64,000 nt of DNA from Rhabdophis nuchalis (taxonomy: Eukaryota; Chordata; Lepidosauria; Squamata; Natricidae): positions 175,019,663-175,083,662 of the forward strand of contig CM077647.1 in NCBI GenBank assembly GCA_039707465.1, written 5' to 3'. Shown here piece after piece: positions 1-19,900 of the stretch. The position numbers and the translations under genes are program-made. The notes beneath the pieces are model-generated. The model worked only from the letters and a program-made list of their open reading frames with translations. It ran no database searches and was not told where the DNA came from. The stretch's first letter is position 1. The number at the start of each line of letters is the position of its first letter.

Positions 1-19
1 GGCTACAGGGATGTTAAAT

Positions 20-215
20 CACATTTCAGTGAGTACATTTTTTTGTGTGTAATTTGTACACAACATACGTGTGCTAGCCACAAAATGATTAGCTATTCTA
101 TTATCGGAAGTCCTTGGCTACGTTGTCTGAAAGTTTCGTTTAAATCGGCCCAGTAGTTTTTGAGATTAGTGGATTCGTACAAACTATTTTACATTTTTAT
201 TTATATAGATATATT
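20..215. repeat. Unidentified interspersed repeat end
   Basis: 'gaaagtttcgtttaaatcgg' and 'cccagtagtttttgagatta' followed by a T/A-rich tail look like the end of a dispersed repeat. Family not recognised. 216-610 shows nothing further. Confidence 0.3.
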
Positions 216-614
216 TATTGGGTTTCAGTCTCCCATCAGTTAAGAAGACAAAAACTGCAAAGCAGGTGGTTGAGTGCAAATATCCTAAGTATTTTTGGAA
301 TGTATCTGTGATGCTACCATTGTGGATTTCTTGTTAAGAACACTTATCAAGTTTTAATATTATGACTGTCTAGCTTATTTAAAGTGCTTGCTTGTTGCAG
401 TAAAGTACAAATGCCATAAGCAAAATACCTGTTTACTCAGAGGTATATTCCTGCTTAAATTGCTTGATAGCAGTGTTCAGAAACTTTAAAATGTATAGCT
501 CACAGCACTAAAGAAACCTTATATAGCAGTGACTACTCTTGAGGGTCCACATTGGCTGTTTCTGCTTCCAAGTGATATTTTTGAAATCTTCTGGAACATA
601 GGTCTCCTTAGTCT

Positions 615-1050
615 CCAGTCCCGTAGGGGACTACAGACTAAGACATATGAAGAACGGTTGCAAGAGCTGGGTATGTCTAGCTTGATAAAGAGAAGGACCA
701 GGGGAGACATGATAGCAGTGTTCCGATATCTCAGAGGGTGCCACAAAGAAGAGGGAGTCAAACTATTCTCCAAGGCACCTGGGGGCAGGACAAGAAGCAA
801 TGGGTGGAAACTAATCAAGGAGAGAAGCAACTTAGAACTAAGGAGAAATTTCCTGACAGTTAGAACAACTAACCTCTGGAACAGCTTGCCTCCAGAAGTT
901 GTGAATGCCCCCACCCTGGAAGTCTTTAAAAAGATGTTAGATAGCCATTTGTCTGAAATGGTATAAGGTTCCTGCTCACGCAGGGGGTTGGACTAGAAGA
1001 CCTCCAAGGTCCCTTCCAACTCTGCTATTGTATTATTGTATATTAGGGAT
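615..1050 (+). mobile_element. CR1-type LINE, 3' end (reverse transcriptase C-terminus)
   Basis: A 5'-truncated CR1. The frame reads 'KTYEERLQELGMSSLIKRRT' and 'LWNSLPPEVVNAPTLEVF', then the CR1 3' end 'gggttggactagaagacctc' and a TATTGTATTA-type tail. 1051-1400 shows nothing definite apart from a short GT run. Confidence 0.85.
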
Positions 1051-1439
1051 TTTTGCACTGAGAAGCAGAAGGATGGGCTTTTGAAACACTGGGAAGCAGT
1101 GGGAACTTTTGCTACTTCTAAGTTCTTCCAAACCCAATAAGAAATTGTTTATCTTTCCTTGAGCCTCTTTATGCGGGGACAGGTGCTGAAAAATCCTTCA
1201 AAGAAATGGAAACAGTGAGTGTGTGTGTGTGTTTGAGGGATTGTTCTGTTGTGTAGGATTGGAATATAATTTATTGGCCCTGGATTTTGAGAATGGAGGG
1301 AAGTTGCAGAAGCTGAAATGTGGTTGGGACACAGTGGAGAGTCCAATGTTTTACCTCTTTTACATTTTCAGAGATTATACACAGTATAAAGAATTAACAG
1401 TTGCACCGATTGTACTTTATATTTGTGTACACAAAACAA

Positions 1440-2305
1440 AGAACAGTTAGTTCAGCACATGACACCCATTGGGCACTATCTAAACAGAAGGATCTTGACA
1501 AACTTGAACATTGGGCACTATCTAATAAAATGAAATTCAATTGTGAAAAAAGTAAGGTTCTACATTTAGGCAAGAAAAACAAAATGCACAGGTACAGTAT
1601 AGGTGGTACCTTGCTCAATAGTAGCAACTGTGAGAGGGATCTTGGAATCCTAGTGGACAACCATTTAAATAGGAGCCAGCAGTGTGCAGCAGCTGCCAAA
1701 AAAGCCAACACAGTTCTAGGCTGCATAAACAGAGGGATAGAATCTAGATCACGTGAAGTGTTAATGCCACTGTATAGTGCCTTGGTAAGGCCACACTTGG
1801 AATACTGCATACAGTTTTGGTCGCCACGATGTAGAAAAGACGTGGAGACTCTGGAAAGAGTGCAGAGAAGAGCAACCAAGATGATTAGGGGACTGGAGAC
1901 TAAAACATATGAAGAACGGTTGCAGGAGCTGGGTATGTCTAGTTTGATGAAGGACCAGGGGAGACATGATAGCAGTTTTCCAATATCTCAGAGGGTGTCA
2001 CAAAGAAGAGGGAGTCAAACTATTCTCCAAGGCACCTGGGGGCAGGACAAGAAGCAATGGGTGGAAACTAATCAAGGAGAGAAGCAACTTAGAACTAAGG
2101 AGAAATTTCCTGACAGTTAGAACAACTAACCTCTGGAACAGCTTGCCTCCAGAAGTTGTGAATGCCCCAACCCTGGAAGTCTTTAAAAAGATGTTAGATA
2201 GCCATTTGTCTGAAATGGTATAAGGTTCCTGCTCACGCAGCGGGTTGGACTAGAAGACCTACAAGGTCCCTTCCAACTCTGCTATTGTATTATTGTATTA
2301 ATCTG
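1440..2305 (+). mobile_element. CR1-type LINE, second copy (longer)
   Basis: Starts further upstream than the first copy: 'KSKVLHLGKKNKMHRYSIGG', 'ERDLGILVDNHLNRSQQCAA', 'RPHLEYCIQFWSPRCRKDVE'. A 5-nt deletion near 1950 shifts the frame. Ends with the same CR1 3' sequence and TATTGTATTA tail. Confidence 0.88.
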
Positions 2306-2470
2306 AAAATACTCTGAAACAGTATGGTAGCTATTGTTTGTGGTGCACATAATTCCAAGCCCGAGATTTTAAGAGGGTGGCCAGTCCAAGTAGTTTCCCC
2401 TCTACATACACAGTATATTGTATATTATACTCTACAAAGTGGTTTAAACAACAAAGGCAAGTGTGTGGGA

Positions 2471-2794
2471 GCACACTGTTCTGCAAATAATCTTACTAGC
2501 CTTTTGTATGATGCTTATGTGTCGTGGTATTAGTAGTACAAAAGAAATTATATTTACAGACTGTTTACTGTTGTTGTTTACTGTTTATTGGATTTGTATC
2601 CCGCCCTATCTCCCCGAAGGGACTCAGGGCGCGCACACTGTTCTGCAAATAATCTTACTAGCCTTTTGTATGGTGCTTATGTGTCGTGGTATTAGTAGTA
2701 CAAAAGAAATTATATTTACAGACTGTTTACTGTTGTTGTTTACTGTTTATTGGATTTGTATCCTGCCCTATCTCCCCGAAGGGACTCAGGGCGG
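2471..2794 (+). repeat. 162-bp tandem duplication (two units)
   Basis: Unit 1 is 2471-2632 and unit 2 is 2633-2794, nearly identical. Each ends in a LINE-type tail 'ctccccgaagggactcaggg'. 2306-2470 shows nothing definite. Confidence 0.85.
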
Positions 2795-2970
2795 CTTTTA
2801 TAAATCATTTAGTGGGATTTCAAAGCATTGGAAAGTTTTGGAAGCCCTTGGAACATCTGCTTCATTGACCAGATCTGGAGGAGTGCTCAGAGCCTTGTAA
2901 AATAACTTGCCTAGCTTTAGTACAAATGCTAGGACTGCATGGTACTTTCGATTCTGCTCCAAACAAAGTA

Positions 2971-3213
2971 CAGTGATTCCTCGTTTTTCGCGGCTTCATG
3001 TTTCGCGGCTTCAGTGCGTTCGCGGGTTTTTCAAAAATACAGAATAGAAAAAAAAATGCATTGGTAGGAGGCAAGCGCCCCCTAGTGCTTGCTTTAAACG
3101 ATGTCCACCAACTCAAGTTTCCGGTATAATGTATTCCGAATCCTACTTCGCGGTTTTTCAGTTTTCGCGGCAGGTTCCGGTCCCCATTAACCGCGAAAAA
3201 CGAGGGATCACTG
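2971..3213. mobile_element. MITE, TA target site, Tigger/mariner-like ends
   Basis: 243 nt with inverted ends 'cagtgattcctcgtttttcg' and, on the other strand, 'cagtgatccctcgtttttcg', flanked by TA on both sides (2969-2970 and 3214-3215). No coding capacity. Confidence 0.75.
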
Positions 3214-3469
3214 TACTGAAGAGAATACAAGACTGTAAATATAGTACCCACCCACAACCTTTTAAAGTAGATATTTCATGAATCCAGGAAAAAAGTCCCG
3301 CTGCTTTAAAAAGTAGATGCTGTGGGCTTTACATTCCTTTATATTCAAAAACAGTGTGTAGCCCTAACAAACATTATTATTTAATGAATTTATTTTGTTG
3401 TCACTGCTTTGAATTTAAATTCAGGTGTATAGGTGCCTCTTACTTTTCTGTGTAATTTATACATCTATT

Positions 3470-3600
3470 TTGACTGGAAATGATATTATCTTGGCCACTC
3501 TCATCCGGTCACATGGCTGACAAGCCACTCCCACCCAGTCACATGACTGGCAAGCCACTCCCACAAAGGAGGCCACACCCACAGAATAGGTTCCAAAAAT
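3470..3600. repeat. Internal short repeat with 'cacatg..ctgacaagccactccca' units
   Basis: Two adjacent near-copies of a roughly 35-nt unit ('ggtcacatggctgacaagcc' and 'agtcacatgactggcaagcc'). A related GTGGC-rich stretch, reverse-complemented, lies near 13735-13860. Family not identified. Confidence 0.4.
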
Positions 3601-3649
3601 TTTTGAAACACACCACTGGCCCTCTGCCATAGAAACTGGAGCACTAGAG

Positions 3650-3784
3650 CAGGGGTGGCGAACTGTGGCTCTTTTATGACTCATGGACTGCAATACCCAG
3701 AATTCCTGAGCCAGCCATGCTGGCTCAGGAATTCTGGGTAGTGAAGTCCATGAGTCATAAAAGAGCCACAGTTCGCCACCCCTG
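3650..3784. mobile_element. Foldback MITE of hAT type
   Basis: 135 nt, almost entirely one inverted repeat starting CAGGGGTGGCGAACTGTG. An exact 8-nt target duplication CACTAGAG lies at 3642-3649 and 3785-3792, as expected for hAT transposons. Confidence 0.85.
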
Positions 3785-4121
3785 CACTAGAGCTTCCAGG
3801 GGTGCCAGGGATACTGTCCAGGTTCCAACTAATGTGCCCAAGCAAACCAGAACTAAAAGGATAGAATATTCCTCAAAGAGCTTCTTTATTGGGTACATCA
3901 TATCGGCACACTTAAATGGAAAACCAACTCTAAACATTTCTCAGGGATTTCAGCTTAATTAAAATAGCAAATGATTCCCTCCTCAAGTGTAACTTTTGAC
4001 GTTGTCCAACTAAATGAATTGGTGGGCTTCTTAGGCACTCCCATCTTTCTTCATCTGACACCTAAATTTATGGCCATAGTTCCCAAGATGAAGATTGGTG
4101 CTTTATATGGCAATGAATGTA

Positions 4122-13184
<9,063 letters not shown>

Positions 13185-13575
13185 CTGCACTCTTGAAAAT
13201 GTCTTTGTCTTTCATCGTTATTATTTCAAGGTTTATATCTGAGAGTGCACCTAATCAGAAAACCTATCATTGGGTATTAGGATGCCCTTGAGATTGACAA
13301 TTCATTTTTTGAATTGCATCTGGGTTTGAACACGTATTCTGACAGAAGAGAATAAAGGGGAGGAAACCTGTCGCAAGGACTGTGACACACAGATGTTATT
13401 ATCCTTGTGCAAATCCCCTTGGGTTCAAGATGCATTGATTTTTGTTGAATTGAAATAGCCTTCTCTGCAGTCTTTGAAGTTTTTGCCCAGTTCAGGAAGT
13501 CTGGTGATTCCTGTAGGAGATAACTATTTTGTTGTTGATAAGAGAATGGACGGATAGTGTTTAAATATTTCTTGA
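13185..13575 (-). promoter_or_regulatory. Conserved 5' flank of V2R-1
   Basis: About 400 nt directly upstream of exon 1 that can be aligned with the same position in the other four copies. Shared landmarks include 'gaggaaacctgt', 'ttattatcc..tgtgc' and 'gttgaattgaaata'. It may hold a promoter or an untranslated exon. No conserved reading frame was seen. Confidence 0.45.
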
Positions 13576-14272
13576 AAGGCACAATTGATATTTGGAATTT
13601 ATATTCTGTTTACAATGATTAGTAGGTGCAGTTCACTCTCCTTTCCATAGAATTAAGATGCCTAGCAATAGTAGGATTCAATTTTTTTACTAACCATTCT
13701 GTTGGCATGGTTGTTGGTCATGGCATGGCTTCATAGGTGTATCTTGATGGGTGTGGCATGGGCGTGGCTTGGTGGGTGTGGCAGAGGAAGGTTACTCCAA
13801 AATCCCCATTCCCTCATTTGGGATGTGGGAGGCAAAGAATAGATGTGGGCGGGGCCAGTCAGAGGTGGTATTTACTGATTCCCGAACTACTCAAAATTTC
13901 CATTACAGATTCTCCAGAACTGATCAGAACCTGCTGAATACCACACAGGATGCCTAGATATTTTCCCAGTCCCCCATGTAACCCTTTCCATGGTTTTCTT
14001 CCAGATCCCCCTAGATGGGAGGGAATGCCTCTATTTTTTCCACAATTTTGGGTTGGGTGACATTTTTGTTTACTTCAGCCATGAGGAAGCAGCATATATT
14101 TTTATTCTATTTGGAAATGAACAGGAGTCTGCAGACTTAAGATGTTACTGTGGATTTTAACCTCTTTCATGGATCAATTCAGGACAGGTTGTAACTCCAT
14201 AGTAAAATCTGTGGTGATATATACCTCACAATTTCCAAAGAGCAGAAAGTTCTTCCAATGTCCTTTTCTTTT
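13576..14272. other. Spacer upstream of V2R-1, no gene seen
   Basis: Contains a GTGGC-rich short repeat (13735-13860) related to 3470-3600. No supported coding sequence. Confidence 0.5.
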
Positions 14273-14340
14273 TTCCTTCCTTCCTTCCTTCCTTCCTTCC
14301 TTCCTTCCTTCCTTCCTTCCTTCCTTCCTTCCTTCCTTCC

Positions 14341-14392
<52 letters not shown>

Positions 14393-14409
14393 CCTCCCTC
14401 CCTCCCTCC
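14273..14409. repeat. Compound microsatellite (TTCC)n-(TC)n-(CCCT)n
   Basis: About 72 nt of TTCC, then about 44 nt of TC, then a CCCT run. Long open frames here are artefacts of the repeat. Confidence 0.95.
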
Positions 14410-15021
14410 AATCTGTTCCTGACTCGTTATGAGATATCATTTTATTATCATTGTTGGACACCACAGAACTAACAATTGCACAAATTAAAATGCATCAAGT
14501 ATAAATTGACTGTAGAGACCTTTTAGAGAGAGTGGGTAAAGGAGAAAAGATGTAAGTAATATGTACTTTTTCTGTGGGAAGTCTCAGACTATCTTCTTGG
14601 AGATACTTTGCTCTTAACCATCTACTCCCTTTTGTTCCTGTCCAAGTGTTTTGCACTTATATTTCTCCCTGTTTTCTTGTGCTTCGCTTATCTGTTTTCA
14701 GATAAGATTTGTTGATGTGGGCACTCTGTTTTGTGGGTCCTCTATGGATGCTCACAGCTGCTCCTGTTCTGCATGCTCCTCTCAGTCACTGCTATGGTTG
14801 CCACTGCTCATTTGGTCCGCTGTGCTACTCTCAGTCACTGCTAGACCACCACGCTGCTCTTAATCAATTCTTCACTCTTCTGCTATCTGCACTGCTACTG
14901 CTCAAGGTCTGTCAAAGCCGTTTGTCTACTGCAACCTAGCTCCATTTCACTGCTGCTAAGTGGCCTCTATTTGCTCAGCACTGACTCTGCTCAAATGTCA
15001 GGCTGGGTCACTAGGCTGCCT

Positions 15022-15196
15022 CTCAGCTGGGCCATCTATCAGCTGGGCCACATCTCAACTGGGCCACTTCCCAGTTGTGCCAAAATTCAGTTGTGCCACT
15101 GCTCAGATGGGCTATTTCTCAGTTGGACCAAAACTCAGCTAGGCTAACTCTCAGTTGTGCCACCTCTCAACTTGACACCTCTCAGCTGGGCTACCT
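15022..15196. repeat. 16-bp minisatellite, 11 units, 3' flank of V2R-2
   Basis: Degenerate unit 'ctcagctgggccacct' repeated 11 times in 175 nt (one unit is 15 nt). Homologous positions downstream of V2R-3 and V2R-6 have only four units. The upstream 14640-15021 is low-complexity CTGCT/CAGTCACTG-rich sequence shared with those flanks. Confidence 0.8.
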
Positions 15197-15540
15197 CTGA
15201 CCTCTTTGTTCAAGGAGTACACATAGTTTTTTAAAAAAACTCCTCTAGCTAATCTTGATGTTGCTCTCTTGATATAGTTTGCAAGCAGAGAGAAGTATAT
15301 GTTTTTTCTATGATTTGAGCTGAATTTCAGCAGATTATGTTTTAAAATGCCAGACTTTTAATTGTAAACAAGTTCAAATCACTCTTTGGTATGATCGTAG
15401 GTCAACATACAATTTAAATAAAGCATGAGACAGAAAGAAAAATACATTTCTTTTCATTTCACTGCATTTCCCATATTATTCATATCTGATAACAGGTTGC
15501 TCTGGAAATAGATATACAGGTACAATGAAACATATATAAA

Positions 15541-15598
15541 ACGTGTCCCTTCGGGGAGAGGGGGCGGTCTATAAATTTAATAAATTATTATTATTATT
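15541..15598 (+). mobile_element. LINE 3' tail only, private to V2R-2 flank
   Basis: 'cccttcggggagagggggcg' followed by an (ATT)n tail. Absent at the same place in the V2R-3 and V2R-6 flanks. A very short 5'-truncated insertion. Confidence 0.6.
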
Positions 15599-15682
15599 AA
15601 TTATATAACTTTCCCACAAAAAGAAGTCTTTCTATTCCTTTTTTTTCAACTCTTCTGCTCAGCCAGAAATATCACATGGGCA

Positions 15683-16581
15683 CTAATTCCTCTTTGTGAG
15701 TTGCTCTCTGTGGTTGAGATCAGGCCGCAAAACAATGATGTAGCATTTTGGCAGGAATATGCATCCCAGTAATGCAGCACTGGAGGCCAAAATAGAGAAG
15801 ACCTCCACAGCCACCATGGCTTTTCCTTTTGTGCTCAGATAGGCTGGAAAGAAGGAGATCCACACACTGCAAAAGGCCAACATGCTAAAGGTGATGAACT
15901 TGGCTTCGTTAAAGCTGTCAGGTAATTTACGGGCGAGGAAAGCCACAATGAAGCTGGCAATGGCCAAGATACCCATGTAGCCCAAGACACAGTAGAAGAA
16001 GAAAGCTGACCCCTCATTGCACTGTAAAATCATTTTTTGGAGCTCTGAGCGCATGTCCAACTCAGGGAAAGGGGGAGATGTCAACAACCAAATTATACAG
16101 ATACATATTTGTAACAGAGAGCATGAGAGGACAATAGAAAAGGCTAATCTCTTCCCCACCCATCTCCTCATCTGAGATCCTGGTTTAGTGGCCATGAAAG
16201 CCACAACCACAGTGATGGTTTTGGCCAGTACACTAGAAATGGCCACTGAGAAGGTGATGCCAAACATTGATTGTCGGAGAAGGCAGATCGCTTTGCCAGG
16301 CTGGCTGAGAAAGAACAAAGAGGAGAGAAAACAGAGGAGAAGAGAGACAAGCAGTGTATAGGTGAGGGACCTGTTGTTGGCTTTGACAATGGGAGTATTC
16401 CTATACTTAATAAAAGTTCCAAGTATCCAAGAAGTGAAGAAGAAGAAACAAAGAGCTGCGGAGGATAAACCAATTCCTAAAGTTTCTTCAAAAGTTAGAA
16501 AGACCAGCAGTTTCAGGTTACAGCCTTTCTTTTCTTCATTTGGATAATGATCTTCTGAACACTCAAAGCAATCTTTCATAT
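15683..16581 (-). CDS. V2R-2 exon 6 (seven-helix domain and stop)
   Basis: 899 nt after a 'tccag' acceptor. It begins [20 protein letters not shown], keeping the Cys lost in V2R-1. It has seven hydrophobic segments, '[17 protein letters not shown]' before helix 6, and ends '..HREQLTKRN'. Confidence 0.93.
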
Positions 16582-16956
16582 CTGGAAGAAAAGTAAAGCA
16601 GTTTTACATCTATGAGCTGATAACCTGGCATTGCCCGGGTATTTATTTATATGAGGAAAGGTCTGGACCAAAGATAATTTCTAAGGTTGGATTTTTCTCC
16701 TTAATAGAGGGAGCCTCTTGTGGAGTATTGTGAAGCTGTTACCATTGCAATACTGAGCTGTACAGGAGAAGCCATTTGAAGGTACAACAGGCTGTATTGT
16801 AATAGAACACAAACCCCAAGGGGTATTAGGGTTACTTTACCCCCTTAGTATTTGTTTCCAGAGACAAATACTAAGTCAAATACTTTAAGTCAGCTGTGTA
16901 CCAAGTTTGATTGAAATTGTACAAGGTGTTCCGGAGTTATTCTGGAACATACACAT

Positions 16957-16989
<33 letters not shown>

Positions 16990-19900
16990 CACACACACAT
17001 ATATCTTGATGCATTCAATAATACTCAAAATCAGCTCATTAATATTATACAAGTAAGAAACTACTAACAAGTATTAATTAATTTTTGTTTAAATCTAATG
17101 AAAAATGGCAGAATTTCTACCCTACCATTTTGATTTGAAATCTTCCCTTCTGGGCATGGAACACAGTCATAGCAGCAGAACTGATCCCCCTCAATCGCTT
17201 TCTTCCAGGATCCAGGGAAACAGGGGTCATTGCATCGAGAATGTGGAGGAACCTGGCAATAAGCACAAAAGGATTTTAAAAGCGAGATATTTAAAATAGT
17301 TTGCAATATTTTGTTCCTTTACGCAGAGAAATTATTTTGGGTTTCATAAAGGTATACTGAATTTATCAATTTATCACCAACTTAAAAAGATGTAGAAACC
17401 ACAATGATGCAGAAAAGGTCCTGTTTGAAGAACAGGGTGGGAAAATAATAACCCTTGGTTACAAACTCATGAAAACATGGACATTCAGGGGGTTGGACTA
17501 GAAGACCTACAAGGTCCCTTCCAACTCTGCTATTGTATTGTATTACTCTTGTGATTTCAAATGGAAAGGCAAACCAAATCTGCAAACATAGCTTTTGTAT
17601 TGTAATATCATTTTGTCAAATTGATGAGTACTTGATTATCAACAACAAGAATATTCCATTCTTTCTTTAATATACAGTTATAAGATTTGGAATGAGATTA
17701 GGTTGAATATGGCATCATAACAGATTAAGATATGGTCAATTCACTAATCTGCTACCTGGTTAAAAGCTGGATTCCAGACAATCACATCTTCATTGATCCA
17801 TAATTGCTTTCCATTTGGAGCCTCTAGATCCAGCTTTCCAACTCTAACTCTCTGAAAGGATCTGTTTGGAAAAGTGATCATGTTGGTGATGTCGAATCCA
17901 CCACTTGCTTCTCCTTTCTCATTCAGGAACACTCCCTCCCCAACTGTATTGTTAAAAGAAATGCCTTGAAGAAATGAATGGAGCTAATTGAAAGAGAATA
18001 AAAGAGGGAGGGAATCAATAGGAATGTAACAGAAAAGAAAACATCATAATCAAGTTTAATTCACTCATTCTGCTCATTCCAATAACTATTGTTAAATATG
18101 TAAACTTAGAAATTTTATAATCACTATTGTATGGAAATATATATGTCCACTCTATTATTTATTTGATATTATTTTAAGGAAACATAACAATGAACAGAAG
18201 CAGAATGTAAATAGGCTTGTGGAATTATGTCAATTTAGCCAATTAAGTTTACTAAAAAAAAACCAATTCAAGACAGATAATATATAATATTCATGTCAGC
18301 TTGCAAACCATCACCATAACAATTATCAAGCTCCCATAGAGAAGTGTGAATTCCAAACATTCCTGTGGTCGGAATGGAATCTCAAGATGACCTGTGACTG
18401 CGCATGCATAGATTTAATTTCAATGCTAATTGGGTAACATGATTTATGACAGGTGAAGGGAAGGGGGCATAGGGGGTAATGTTCAGACGCCATCAAATAA
18501 TTTTCAGTTCTGGCTCCACCGGAGACTCAGCCAAGATGTTAATCCTAATAAATGGATGTTTTTTGAAGCTTGTCTTGAGGCTGTGAATTAACTGGGGTTT
18601 TCTCTTGGGAGCTTCACAATTTACTCATTGGTAGAAAGCTATTTGAGAGTCAGAAAGCTATTTGAGATTAATTTCCAGATTTTAGAATTTGAAACGCAAG
18701 CTTTCTTTCATGGATAAATGACTGTTAGTGACTGTTGCAAACTTAGATTTCTTTCATATTATGCATGCCACACTTAAAAAGGGCCAACTATGCCTGTCAA
18801 TAACCCATAGAGACTGAAAATTCAGCTCATCACTAAAGAAGAGAAAGGGAATCGATAGCAATATAACAGGGAAGAAAACATCATAATCAAGCTTCATTCA
18901 CTCATTCTTCATATTCCAATAACTATTATTAAATATCTACACTTAGAAATTTGATAATCAATGTTGCATAAAAATAAACATGTACATTCCATTATCTTTT
19001 TGATATTATTTTAAGTAAAGATATTATTTTATTTTAAGTAAAGATAGGAATGAACTAAAGCAGAATGAAAATAGGCTTTTGGATTTAGGTAATTATTTCT
19101 GTTTCATGTCTTCTACTTAAGCCACTAATTCAAGATGGATCAAATCTAATCTTTCCTCATTGGCACAAAGCTATTTGAGGGTCTGATTAATTTGTTTTAG
19201 CCAGATTTTGGAATCTGAGGCTTAAGCATTCTCTGATAGATAAATGAGAAGAAGAGGCTATTGGAAACAAAGAGTTGTTTAAAACTATGCATGATACATC
19301 TAAGAAGGACCACCACTTCATCCCTCTAAATCTCTGATAGGAGGCAGAAAGCTCAGCTTCTTATTCAAGAAAGGTTCATGAGCCACAGAAATAGTTCTTA
19401 GCAAATTGATCATTTTTGGAAGAGACAGTGAAAGGTAATGTAAATTACCTTATCTTATTGTGCAATTTATGGTGATTTATTAAATAACTATTGACACCTA
19501 AACTATGATTGGTATAGCAGCTTCTGGATGATCAGAACAGCGGAATAACTAAATGACAAAATAAGAACACAAATCAGTTTTTCTGTATTGGTTTTATGCA
19601 ACCAAACTAGACAGAGTTGGAAGGGACATTGTAAGTCTTCTAGTCCACCACCCTGGTCAAAGAGAAGATCCTACAATGATTTAGAGACTCCAACCTCTTC
19701 ATAAAAATCTCTAGTTAGGTAGCACCCATGATGTCTAAAGACACATGTTTTTACACTAATTCATTGTTCTGTCCATATATTGTACCCTATTTCTATGTTT
19801 TTCTCATACTTAAGTTGATTCCACGTGCAGAAAATATTAAGACTTCCCACGAAGGTTTGAAAAGATAATTCTACATCAAACTGCTCATTGAAACAAAAGA

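Noticed and set aside
1401..2120. 239-codon plus-strand frame as a host gene
   Set aside because: It is the C-terminal part of a CR1 reverse transcriptase, frameshifted near its end.
13185..13190. GTG-started extension of V2R-1 exon 1, and the same in V2R-3 and V2R-4
   Set aside because: There is no ATG at that point; the in-frame ATG six bases downstream is the credible start.
14142..14464. Open frames on both strands around the TTCC/TC array
   Set aside because: Repeat artefacts with no homology beyond the low-complexity residues.
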